NCBI GenBank assembly: GCA_030729445.1
Contig: JANQXJ010000029.1
Span: forward strand, 1 to 9,264
DNA: 9,264 bases
DNA from: Limnohabitans sp.
GTDB taxonomy: Bacteria; Pseudomonadota; Gammaproteobacteria; Burkholderiales; Burkholderiaceae_C
Reading direction: 5' to 3'
This document shows, in pieces, positions 1 through 6,229 of the stretch (the first letter of the stretch is position 1; each line of letters starts with the position of its first letter). The notes below the pieces were generated by a model that was given only the letters and a program-made list of their open reading frames with translations, did no database searches and was not told the DNA's origin. The position numbers and the translations under genes are program-made.

Positions 1-1134
1 GGGCTCCAAGCGCATCAAGGCGCCGTCGGGGCCATCGCTCAGCAGGTAAACCAAACCGTCCGGCCCCATGCGCACATCGCGGATGCGACCTGCACGGCCT
101 TGCAGCAAACGCTCTTCGCGCAGTACTTTTTCACCATCGAGCACCAGCCTCACCAGCAGTTGGCCGCGCAAGGCCCCCACCAACAAATCGCCTTGCCATT
201 GGGAAAACTGGGAGCCACTGACAAAAGCCATGCCCGAAGGCGCAATCGAAGGCACCCACTTGTACAAGGGTTGCACCATGCCGGGCTTGGTCTGGCCCTC
301 ACCAATGCGGGTGCCCAAACCATAATTCACACCGTAGGTAATAACGGGCCAGCCGTAATTGAGGCCCGGGCGCATCACATTGACCTCGTCACCGCCTTGC
401 GGCCCGTGCTCATGCGTCCACAGTTCTCCGGTTTGGGGGTGAAGGGCCGCGCCTTGCATGTTCCGGTTGCCCAAGGTCCATTTTTCAGGCAAGGCCCCGG
501 CTCGGTTGACAAATGGGTTATCCGCAGGAACGCGGCCGTCGTCGTGCAAGCGGATGACGGAGCCGGCATGGTCATCCAGCTTTTGGGCGCGGTCTTTGTC
601 GCCCCGGTCGCCCAGGGTCAGATAGAGCATCCCGGATTTGTCGAACACGATGCGCCCACCAAAATGCTGGCTGGAACGGGTTTTGGGCTGCATGCTGAAC
701 AGGACCTGAACTTCGGTCATGCGGTGGCCTTGGAGTTTGCCCCGCGCCAAATCTGTGCCCCAGCCGCCCGTACCGGGTGCGTTATACGCCCAATAAATCC
801 AGCCGTTTTGGGCATATTGCGGGTGCAAGGCCACATCAAACAAACCGCCCTGTCCGCGCTCAACGACTTCAGGCAGCCCGTCAATGGGTTTGGGATCCAG
901 ACGAAAATCTGCCCGCACCAAACGCAAACGCCCTGCCCGTTCGGTCACCAGCATCCGCCCATCCGGCAAAAAAGCCACTGACCAAGGGTTCTCCAGCCCT
1001 GTCACCAAAGTGGCCAGACGGAAAGCGTGCTTTTCGGAGGTGATGAGTGAAGACCTGTCTTGAGCCAACAAGGGCGTCATAGCAGCCATGCTCAAGAGCA
1101 GGAGGTTGAGGCCTCGAAAAACTTGAACTTTCAC
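1..1134 (-). CDS. PQQ-dependent sugar dehydrogenase family protein (glucose/sorbosone dehydrogenase-like), C-terminus cut by window edge
   Basis: A single open frame of 378 codons runs from a GTG at 1134 to the window edge with no stop, so the C-terminus is missing. E. coli YliI (Asd), in the same family, is about 370 residues, so few residues are probably lost. Residues 1-24 form a Sec-type signal peptide: a short basic start, a hydrophobic run LNLLLLSMAAM, and a likely cut after LLA. This implies a periplasmic enzyme. Beta-propeller signatures follow: NPWSVAFLPDGRMLVTER (49-66), QGGLFDVALHP (95-105), SQHFGGRIVFDKSG (155-168) with His157 as the probable catalytic base, YLTLGDRG (171-178), HEHGPQGGDEVN (241-252), NYGWPVITYG (259-268) and PSIAPSGMAF (295-304). 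Known members oxidise aldose sugars using PQQ; the substrate here is unknown. GGAGG lies 6 bases before the GTG, which fixes the start. The gene begins 29 bases after guaA with no visible terminator, so read-through is likely. Confidence 0.9.
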   Translation of the reverse strand, partial: MKVQVFRGLNLLLLSMAAMTPLLAQDRSSLITSEKHAFRLATLVTGLENPWSVAFLPDGRMLVTERAGRLRLVRADFRLDPKPIDGLPEVVERGQGGLFDVALHPQYAQNGWIYWAYNAPGTGGWGTDLARGKLQGHRMTEVQVLFSMQPKTRSSQHFGGRIVFDKSGMLYLTLGDRGDKDRAQKLDDHAGSVIRLHDDGRVPADNPFVNRAGALPEKWTLGNRNMQGAALHPQTGELWTHEHGPQGGDEVNVMRPGLNYGWPVITYGVNYGLGTRIGEGQTKPGMVQPLYKWVPSIAPSGMAFVSGSQFSQWQGDLLVGALRGQLLVRLVLDGEKVLREERLLQGRAGRIRDVRMGPDGLVYLLSDGPDGALMRLEP

Positions 1135-1140
1135 GGTCAA

Positions 1141-1145
1141 CCTCC
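1141..1145 (-). promoter_or_regulatory. Ribosome binding site of the sugar dehydrogenase gene
   Basis: The minus strand reads GGAGG followed by TTGACC and then GTG. This near-perfect Shine-Dalgarno sequence at 6-base spacing selects the GTG at 1134 over the internal ATG codons at residues 16 and 19, which would destroy the signal peptide. It is the strongest Shine-Dalgarno in the window. Confidence 0.75.
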
Positions 1146-1163
1146 ATTCAGGGCTTTAGGGAA

Positions 1164-2777
1164 TTATTCCCACTCAATCGTCGCCGGTGGTTTTGAGCTC
1201 ACGTCGTAGGTGACTCGGTTGATGCCACGCACCTCGTTGATGATGCGACCCGACACTTTCTTGAGCAGCGCATAAGGCAGCTCGGCCCAGTCGGCGGTCA
1301 TGAAGTCACTGGTTTGCACAGCGCGCAAGGCCACCACATAGTCGTAGGTGCGGCCGTCGCCCATCACGCCCACGCTTTTCACGGGCAGGAACACGGTGAA
1401 GGCTTGGCTGGTCAGGTCGTACCAGGTCTTGCCAGATTCGTCGGTGAAGTTGCGCAACTCTTCGATGAAGATGGCGTCCGCACGGCGCAGCAAGTCGGCG
1501 TATTCTTTTTTGACTTCACCCAAGATGCGCACGCCCAAGCCTGGGCCTGGGAAAGGATGGCGGTAGACCATCTCGCGGGGCAAGCCCAACGCCACGCCGA
1601 GTTCGCGCACTTCGTCTTTGAAAAGTTCGCGCAGCGGCTCCAGCAGTTTCAGGCCCAATTGCTCGGGCAAGCCGCCCACGTTGTGGTGACTCTTGATGGT
1701 GACGGCTTTTTTGCTCTTGGCGCCACCGGACTCGATCACGTCGGGGTAAATCGTGCCTTGGGCCAGGAAAGTCGCCCCCTTGTGCCCTCCATCGCCTGCT
1801 TTCAATTTCGCGGCCTGTTCCTTGAACACGTCCACAAACAAGCCGCCAATGATTTTGCGTTTGGCTTCAGGCTCGCTCACGCCCGCCAACTTGCCGAGGA
1901 ACAAGTCACTGGCATCGACGCGGATGACTTTGGCGTGCAACTTGCCCACGAACATCTCCATGACCATGTCGCCTTCGTTCAGTCGCAGCAGGCCATGGTC
2001 CACAAACACACAGGTCAACTTGTCGCCGATGGCGCGGTGGATCAAGGCGGCTGCCACCGACGAATCGACGCCACCCGACAAGCCTAGGATCACCTCTTCG
2101 TCACCCACCTGCTCGCGGATCTTGGCCACAGCTTCTTCGATGTAGTTGCCCATGATCCAGTCGGGGCTGGCCTTGCAAATGTCGAGCACAAAGCGGTTGA
2201 GCAACGCCTGGCCCTGCACGGTGTGTGTGACTTCGGGGTGAAACTGCACCGCATAGAAATGGCGTGATTCATCGGCCATGCCTGCAATCGGGCAAGCCGG
2301 AGTCGAGGCCATGACCTTGAAGCCTTCGGGCATTTGGGTGACTTTGTCGCCGTGGCTCATCCAGACCTTGAGCATGCCGTGGCCTTCGGCCGTGGCAAAG
2401 TCTTCGATGCCCTTGAGCAGTTCGGTGTGGCCATGTGCGCGGACTTCGGCGTAACCGAATTCGCGTGTCGTGCCCGCCTCCACTTTGCCGCCCAGCTGCT
2501 GCGCCATGGTTTGCATGCCATAGCAAATGCCCAGCACGGGAATGCCCAACTCGAACACAGCATCCGGTGCTCGGTCATCGACTTCGTAAACGCTGGCATG
2601 GCTGCCCGACAAGATGATGCCTTTGAGGTTGCCATCTTTGGCGTAATCACGCACCCAGTCGCTGCTGACGTCGCAGGGATGGACTTCGCAAAACACATGC
2701 GCTTCGCGCACGCGGCGGGCAATGAGCTGGGTGACTTGCGAGCCGAAGTCGAGAATCAGGATTTTGGAATGCTGCAT
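1164..2777 (-). CDS. guaA: GMP synthase (glutamine-hydrolysing)
   Basis: This 537-residue protein aminates XMP to GMP using glutamine and ATP, the last step of guanylate synthesis in the cytosol. The N-terminal class I glutamine amidotransferase domain (about 1-205) shows the nucleophile elbow GICYG with Cys85, and FHPEVTH with His180 and Glu182 completing the triad. The ATP pyrophosphatase domain has the P-loop LSGGVDSS (233-240). GTIYPDVIES (341-350), SHHNVGGLPE (363-372) and HPFPGPGLGVR (407-417) are typical. The C-terminal dimerisation domain ends in the conserved KPPATIEWE. Length is close to the E. coli enzyme (525). One oddity is GSH at residues 58-60, where most family members have GGP near the oxyanion hole. 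The ATG at 2777 matches the family N-terminus (KILILDFGSQ from residue 5), but its Shine-Dalgarno is weak. It lies 70 bases after guaB, with a hairpin between them. Confidence 0.98.
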   Translation of the reverse strand: MQHSKILILDFGSQVTQLIARRVREAHVFCEVHPCDVSSDWVRDYAKDGNLKGIILSGSHASVYEVDDRAPDAVFELGIPVLGICYGMQTMAQQLGGKVEAGTTREFGYAEVRAHGHTELLKGIEDFATAEGHGMLKVWMSHGDKVTQMPEGFKVMASTPACPIAGMADESRHFYAVQFHPEVTHTVQGQALLNRFVLDICKASPDWIMGNYIEEAVAKIREQVGDEEVILGLSGGVDSSVAAALIHRAIGDKLTCVFVDHGLLRLNEGDMVMEMFVGKLHAKVIRVDASDLFLGKLAGVSEPEAKRKIIGGLFVDVFKEQAAKLKAGDGGHKGATFLAQGTIYPDVIESGGAKSKKAVTIKSHHNVGGLPEQLGLKLLEPLRELFKDEVRELGVALGLPREMVYRHPFPGPGLGVRILGEVKKEYADLLRRADAIFIEELRNFTDESGKTWYDLTSQAFTVFLPVKSVGVMGDGRTYDYVVALRAVQTSDFMTADWAELPYALLKKVSGRIINEVRGINRVTYDVSSKPPATIEWE

Positions 2778-2804
2778 GGCAGGCGTCGTTCTTTGAGAAA
2801 TGAA

Positions 2805-2829
2805 AAGGCGTCTGGGGTGCAGACGCCTT
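2805..2829 (-). terminator. Hairpin between guaB and guaA (weak terminator or attenuator)
   Basis: On the minus strand a perfect 9-bp stem, AAGGCGTCT / AGACGCCTT, encloses the 7-base loop GCACCCC. It is followed by an interrupted T-rich run (TTTTCATTTCTC, partly in the stem). It sits 18 bases after the guaB stop and 27 bases before the guaA start. The stem is good but the U-tract is broken by C and A, so partial termination, 3'-end protection of guaB mRNA or attenuation are all possible. The 5' arm could also pair with a second copy of GACGCCT lying 3 bases before the guaA ATG. Confidence 0.5.
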
Positions 2830-2847
2830 GGTGATCAAGTACAGATT

Positions 2848-4317
2848 TTACTCAGCCCGGTAATTCGGGGCTTCCTTGGTGATCTGCACGTCGTGCACAT
2901 GGCTTTCACGGATGCCCGCTGCGGTGATTTCCACAAACTGCGATTCATTGTGCATGGCCTCGATCGTTGCGCAACCGCAGTAACCCATGCTGGCACGCAA
3001 GCCGCCCGCCATTTGGTAAATGATGGACACCACCGAGCCTTTGTAAGGCACGCGGCCCTCGATGCCTTCGGGCACCAGTTTGTCCGCGTTCGGGTTGCCA
3101 GTGCTCGACTCTTGAAAGTAACGGTCTGCGCTGCCTTGCTGCATGGCGCCAATCGAGCCCATACCGCGGTAGCTCTTGTAGCTGCGGCCCTGGAACAACA
3201 CGATTTCGCCGGGTGCCTCTTCGGTGCCGGCGAACATGCCGCCCATCATCACCGTGCCCGCGCCTGCAGCGATGGCTTTGGCGATGTCGCCGCTGTAGCG
3301 AATACCGCCGTCGGCAATCAGGGGCACGCCTGTGCCTTTGAGGGCCGTGGCTACGCTGTCGACTGCCATGATTTGCGGCACGCCCACGCCTGCGACGATG
3401 CGGGTGGTGCAGATGGAGCCGGGGCCGATACCGACCTTGACGCCGTCAGCACCCGCCTCGACCAAGGCCAAGGCGGCTGCGCCGGTGGCAATGTTGCCGC
3501 CAATGACTTCGATGTGTGGGTAGTTTTGCTTGACCCAGCGCACGCGGTCGAGCACGCCTTTGCTGTGGCCGTGGGCTGTGTCCACGACGATGGCGTCGAC
3601 GCCTGCGCGTGACAGCGCTTCGACGCGCTCTTCGGTGCCCTCGCCCACACCCACGGCCGCGCCAACGCGCAGTTTGCCTGCCCCGTCGCGAGCAGCGTTG
3701 GGGAAGTTCAGCTGTTTGGTGATGTCTTTGACGGTGATCAGGCCCTTGAGCTCAAATGCGTCGTTGACCACCAACAGGCGTTCAAGCTTGTGTTTGTTGA
3801 GCAGGTGCTTGGCTTGTTCAGGCGTGGTGCCTTCGGGCACGGTGATCAAGCGTTCACGCGGGGTCATGATCTCGCTGACTTTTTGGTCATAGCGGGTCTC
3901 AAAACGCAAATCGCGGCCGGTGACGATACCGACCACTTGGCGACCATCGCAGACCGGGAAACCAGAAACGCCCAGCTCGTCCGAGAGGGCCATGACCTGG
4001 CGCACGGTGGTGTCGGGGGTGATGACGACCGGGTCGCGCAGCACGCCTGATTCGTAACGCTTGACCTTGGCCACTTGAGCGGCTTGCTCTTGTGCTGAGA
4101 GGTTTTTGTGCACGATGCCGATGCCACCTTCTTGGGCGATGGCGATGGCCAGTCGCGCTTCGGTCACCGTGTCCATAGCGGCAGACACCAGGGGCAGGTT
4201 CAGTCGGATGTTTCGGGTAAATTGCGTCGCAAGGGACGTGTCCTTTGGCAGGACTTGGGAGTACGCGGGGACGAGGAGAACGTCGTCAAAAGTAAGGGCT
4301 TTACCGAGTAGGCGCAT
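2848..4317 (-). CDS. guaB: Inosine-5'-monophosphate dehydrogenase
   Basis: This 489-residue protein has the usual length of bacterial IMP dehydrogenase. The enzyme oxidises IMP to XMP with NAD+, the committed step to guanine nucleotides. The TIM-barrel N-terminus has LTFDDVLLVPAYS (8-20) and the SAAMDTVTEA segment (45-54). A regulatory Bateman module of two CBS domains lies at about 95-205. The catalytic loop GPGSICTTR (298-306) carries Cys303. ADGGIRYSGD (335-344) provides the IMP-phosphate aspartate Asp336. MGGMFAGTEEAPGE (358-371) and YRGMGSIGAM (383-392) follow. DRYFQ (398-402) holds the Arg399-Tyr400 pair on the flap. The ATG at 4317 gives the standard N-terminus and has GGAG 9 bases upstream. 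A terminator and a promoter-like region lie just upstream, so guaB probably heads its own unit with guaA. The two CBS domains suggest allosteric control by purine nucleotides, as known for the family. Confidence 0.98.
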   Translation of the reverse strand: MRLLGKALTFDDVLLVPAYSQVLPKDTSLATQFTRNIRLNLPLVSAAMDTVTEARLAIAIAQEGGIGIVHKNLSAQEQAAQVAKVKRYESGVLRDPVVITPDTTVRQVMALSDELGVSGFPVCDGRQVVGIVTGRDLRFETRYDQKVSEIMTPRERLITVPEGTTPEQAKHLLNKHKLERLLVVNDAFELKGLITVKDITKQLNFPNAARDGAGKLRVGAAVGVGEGTEERVEALSRAGVDAIVVDTAHGHSKGVLDRVRWVKQNYPHIEVIGGNIATGAAALALVEAGADGVKVGIGPGSICTTRIVAGVGVPQIMAVDSVATALKGTGVPLIADGGIRYSGDIAKAIAAGAGTVMMGGMFAGTEEAPGEIVLFQGRSYKSYRGMGSIGAMQQGSADRYFQESSTGNPNADKLVPEGIEGRVPYKGSVVSIIYQMAGGLRASMGYCGCATIEAMHNESQFVEITAAGIRESHVHDVQITKEAPNYRAE

Positions 4318-4325
4318 AAGCTAAG

Positions 4326-4379
4326 GCTCCAAAAAATGGATTGTACCCGTGCAAGCCAAGGGATTTCCCTGATTTTTTA
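4326..4379 (-). promoter_or_regulatory. Putative guaB promoter with AT-rich upstream tract
   Basis: On the minus strand a TACAAT -10 hexamer lies at 4345-4340, placing a start near 4333 and leaving a short leader that contains GGAG (4329-4326). No good -35 hexamer is present at 16-18 base spacing. That position is instead occupied by the palindrome-like AGGGAAATCCCT (4370-4359). An A-rich tract (TAAAAAATC, 4379-4371) lies where an UP element would sit; E. coli guaB is known to use one. The placement directly after a terminator supports the call, but the weak -35 lowers certainty. Confidence 0.5.
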
Positions 4380-4381
4380 GC

Positions 4382-4405
4382 AAAAACAGGGCCCACCAAG
4401 GCCCT
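4382..4405 (-). terminator. Rho-independent terminator after the methyltransferase gene
   Basis: On the minus strand AGGGCC-TTGGTG-GGCCCT forms a 6-bp GC-rich stem with a 6-base loop, followed by GTTTTTGC. It begins 12 bases after the methyltransferase stop. It has the normal geometry of an intrinsic terminator and separates the ratA-ratB-methyltransferase unit from guaB. The plus-strand reading has no T-run after the stem, so it should act in one direction only. Confidence 0.7.
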
Positions 4406-4417
4406 CCCCCCGCGAGC

Positions 4418-5326
4418 TCAGGCGTTTTGGTAATGCAGCACCTTGAGCGACTTTTCTGGGTCGATGTCGGCAAAAGCCGCGGGATTGGCCAAGCGTTCCA
4501 CAAAGCGCAAGCCGGGTGCCGCTTCGGCCACCTGGGCGTGCAAAAAAGCCGTGTCCAATTCGGGCGCATTCAGGCACAGCAGCACATGACCTTGTGGCTC
4601 GAGCAAATCCGGCAGTCGGCGGATCAGCTTGATGTAGTCCTTGGTGGCGATGAAGCTGCCCTTTTGGTAGCTGGGCGGATCGATCACGATCACACCGTAA
4701 GGCCCCATTTTGTTGATCTTGCCCCAGGTCTTGAAGATGTCATGGCCCAAAAAGCGGGCTTTTGCAGGCAGGTCGTTCAGGCGGTGGTTTTGCTGGCCCA
4801 CAGCCAGGGCGCCCTGACTCATGTCCAGATTGACCACCTGCGCCGCCCCACCCTGCAACGCCACCACCGAAAACGCGCAGGTGTAGGCGAACAGGTTGAG
4901 GATGTTTTCATGCTGAGCGTGGCGTTTGAGCCATTCACGACCATTCGCCATGTCCAGAAACAATCCGTGGTTCTGGCCGCGCATCACATGCACCAGGTAC
5001 TTGGCGCCCTGCTCGGTGACCACATGCTGCTCGGGCACGCTGCCGGCCATGAGGCGGGTTTGTGCTTCGCCCTGCGCTCGGCACTGAAACACCCAATTGA
5101 GTGGCTCACCGGGCGACAGGGTCTCCCAGCGCTGCGCCAGGGCAGCGTGGCACTGGGCCAGCTCGTCCTCGCTCACGGCTTTGAAGCTGGTCAAAACCCA
5201 GATGGGCGCAAACCAGTCCAGGGTCAAGTGCTCACAGCCGGGGTACAGGCCGCCACGGCCGTGGAAAACACGGTGGGCATCGGCAGTTTTTGCCATCTCG
5301 GCGATGGCGTTCAAAAGGGCTTGCAT
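4418..5326 (-). CDS. Class I SAM-dependent methyltransferase (COG1092/RlmI-like catalytic domain)
   Basis: This 302-residue protein has a Rossmann-fold methyltransferase domain over roughly the C-terminal two thirds. Motif I appears as NILNLFAYTCAFSVVAL (141-157), the acidic end of strand 2 as VVNLDMSQGAL (164-174), and the catalytic-type loop as VIDPPSYQKGSF (214-225). NLFAYTCxFS together with DPPSY is typical of the RlmI/RlmK-like group that methylates cytosine or guanine in 23S rRNA. The N-terminal PUA domain of RlmI is not evident; residues 1-100 instead carry a family-specific region (GRGGLYPGCEHLTLDW, 23-38). The substrate is not known, and rRNA is only the family-based guess. The frame is open farther upstream, but that extension overlaps ratB, so I chose the ATG at 5326, 7 bases after the ratB stop. 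No clear Shine-Dalgarno precedes it, suggesting translational coupling. A terminator follows. Confidence 0.85.
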   Translation of the reverse strand: MQALLNAIAEMAKTADAHRVFHGRGGLYPGCEHLTLDWFAPIWVLTSFKAVSEDELAQCHAALAQRWETLSPGEPLNWVFQCRAQGEAQTRLMAGSVPEQHVVTEQGAKYLVHVMRGQNHGLFLDMANGREWLKRHAQHENILNLFAYTCAFSVVALQGGAAQVVNLDMSQGALAVGQQNHRLNDLPAKARFLGHDIFKTWGKINKMGPYGVIVIDPPSYQKGSFIATKDYIKLIRRLPDLLEPQGHVLLCLNAPELDTAFLHAQVAEAAPGLRFVERLANPAAFADIDPEKSLKVLHYQNA

Positions 5327-5333
5327 GTTGATT

Positions 5334-5702
5334 TCAATAGCCGGCGGCAGACCCGCTCTTGCGGTTGGCAAAAAGGCCAGTGCGGCCTTTGCCTTGGCGC
5401 TTGAAGCGCTGGCGGCGTGCGACCTTGGGGTCCACCTTGAGCGGGCGGTACAGCTCGATGCGGTCACCGGCTTGCACCACCTGGGTCCAAGGTACTTTTT
5501 TGCCCCAGATGCCGGGTTGCTGAAACTGCAGCGACGACAAGGATGATGGGTCGCTGGCTATTTGGCCTTGCAAGCACTGCGCCACGCCGCGTGCCAACAC
5601 GTCTTGCACGGTGGTGCCTGCGGGCACCTGCAGTTGAATTTCTTGCACATGCCGAGGCGCCAAGCTCCAGCACAGTGTGACCGATACGAGCTGCTCAGCC
5701 AT
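5334..5702 (-). CDS. ratB: RnfH family protein (RatB, UPF0125)
   Basis: This 122-residue protein has a ubiquitin-like beta-grasp fold of the RnfH/RatB family. The family pattern is visible: an N-terminal strand VSVTLCWSL (6-14), VPAGTTVQDVL (25-35), GIWGKKV in the middle, then GDRIELYRPLKVDPKVARRQR, which is the family's most conserved segment. A basic tail follows. The start at 5702 was chosen because it begins the family domain and overlaps the end of ratA by 8 bases (ATG inside the last codons of ratA), a typical coupled arrangement. The longer frame reaching into ratA has no family support. E. coli ratB sits beside ratA in the same way. The molecular role is not firmly established; the family name RnfH comes from linkage to rnf electron-transport genes, and the antitoxin label comes from the E. 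coli ratAB annotation. Confidence 0.88.
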   Translation of the reverse strand: MAEQLVSVTLCWSLAPRHVQEIQLQVPAGTTVQDVLARGVAQCLQGQIASDPSSLSSLQFQQPGIWGKKVPWTQVVQAGDRIELYRPLKVDPKVARRQRFKRQGKGRTGLFANRKSGSAAGY

Positions 5703-6135
5703 ACACCGATTCGGCTCGTTTGACAAAAGCATCCACCAAGCTGGCCGCGATCTTGTCGAAGACCGGGCCCACGAGCGCCGCCAGGGTTTTACTGGAAAAG
5801 CCGTATTGCAAATCCAGTTCGACTTTGCAGGCGCGTTGCGAGCCATCGCCCACGGGCGTGAAGCGCCACATGCCGCTCAGATTCGAAAAAGGCCCTTTGA
5901 CCAAGCTCATGCCGACCGAGCGGCCTTCTTCGTGGGTGTTGCGGGTGGTGAAGGTTTGCTGGATGCCGCCCAGGCTGATGCCGACCTCGGCCACCATGCC
6001 TTGGGGGTCGGTTTCAAGCACGCTGGCACGGTCACACCAAGGCAAAAATTCGGGGTAACGCGCCACGTCGGTGACGAGGCGAAACATTTCTTCTGGCGAA
6101 TACCAGATCAGAACGGACTTGTGGATATTCTTCAT
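5695..6135 (-). CDS. ratA: RatA, START/COQ10-like ubiquinone-binding family protein
   Basis: This 146-residue protein is a single START-like (polyketide cyclase/COQ10) domain, the normal size for the family. Family signatures are the opening strand HKSVLIWYSPEEMFRLV (5-21), DVARYPEFLPWC (23-34) and the closing helix with GPVFDKIAASLVDAFVKRA (123-141). COQ10 relatives bind ubiquinone and support respiratory chain function. E. coli RatA was described as a toxin that blocks 70S ribosome assembly, so both annotations circulate; the sequence does not settle which applies. The ATG at 6135 matches the family N-terminus. A TACAAT hexamer lies 11 bases upstream, so the mRNA leader may be very short or absent, and no Shine-Dalgarno is seen. 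It is divergent from smpB, a neighbour pair also present in E. coli, and overlaps ratB by 8 bases. Confidence 0.92.
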   Translation of the reverse strand: MKNIHKSVLIWYSPEEMFRLVTDVARYPEFLPWCDRASVLETDPQGMVAEVGISLGGIQQTFTTRNTHEEGRSVGMSLVKGPFSNLSGMWRFTPVGDGSQRACKVELDLQYGFSSKTLAALVGPVFDKIAASLVDAFVKRAESVYG

Positions 6136-6152
6136 ACAATGCAGCGATTGTA
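6135..6152 (-). promoter_or_regulatory. Putative ratA -10 element within an 18-bp perfect dyad
   Basis: The plus strand reads TACAAT-GCAGCG-ATTGTA, a perfect 6+6 inverted repeat. On the minus strand TACAAT at 6152-6147 is a good -10 hexamer for ratA, though no matching -35 is seen at 17 bases. The other half-site covers the first base of the ratA ATG and reads TACAAT toward smpB, so it could be a -10 for smpB with a leader of about 83 bases. It might also be an operator. Confidence 0.4.
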
Positions 6153-6169
6153 GTTTTTCGACATGCCTG

Positions 6170-6214
6170 CGGGCGCATCGCCCGGCTGCACACCCTTGTG
6201 AACGGCTGTGCCGT
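6170..6214 (+). other. Two short hairpins in the smpB upstream region
   Basis: CGGGCG-CAT-CGCCCG (6170-6184, 6-bp stem) and ACGGC-TGT-GCCGT (6202-6214, 5-bp stem) are perfect inverted repeats with 3-base loops. They lie between the ratA and smpB starts. If smpB is transcribed from near 6147 they would form a structured leader ending 15 bases before its ATG. An alternative weak promoter reading is TTGTGA (6196-6201) with TATTTG (6218-6223), which would make smpB almost leaderless. Confidence 0.35.
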
Positions 6215-6229
6215 CCTTATTTGCTCCTC

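Noticed and set aside
100..981. Long plus-strand open frame (293 codons) opposite the sugar dehydrogenase
   Set aside because: The minus-strand frame carries clear family motifs, a signal peptide and a strong ribosome site. The plus-strand product has no recognisable motif.
881..1147. Minus-strand open frame of 88 codons with an ATG just upstream of the dehydrogenase start
   Set aside because: Its ATG overlaps the GGAGG of the dehydrogenase gene and the frame is shifted relative to the motif-bearing one. It ends inside the gene and has no family resemblance.
1314..2087. Plus-strand open frame (257 codons) opposite guaA
   Set aside because: Antisense shadow of a highly conserved gene. Its composition is rich in His, Ala and Gln, and no domain or ribosome site supports it.
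2845..2850. TAAAAT overlapping the guaB stop as a -10 for guaA
   Set aside because: No -35-like hexamer lies at the right distance, and the following hairpin would interrupt the transcript. It is more likely a chance match at the stop codon.
2800..3612. Plus-strand open frame (270 codons) opposite guaB
   Set aside because: Antisense shadow of guaB, starting in the intergenic hairpin and with low-complexity Ala/His/Asp composition.
4427..5404. Long plus-strand open frame (325 codons) opposite the methyltransferase
   Set aside because: It mirrors a well-supported family protein on the other strand. The translation is rich in His, Gln and Gly with no recognisable domain, as expected from codon bias in GC-rich antisense frames.
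5334..5846. Longer 170-codon version of the ratB reading frame
   Set aside because: The first 48 codons lie inside ratA and do not match the RnfH family. The domain starts at the ATG at 5702.
5695..6135. RatA-RatB as a true toxin-antitoxin module
   Set aside because: The name comes from an E. coli annotation. The proteins here match the COQ10-like and RnfH families, conserved core genes in proteobacteria, and nothing in the sequence supports an addiction module.
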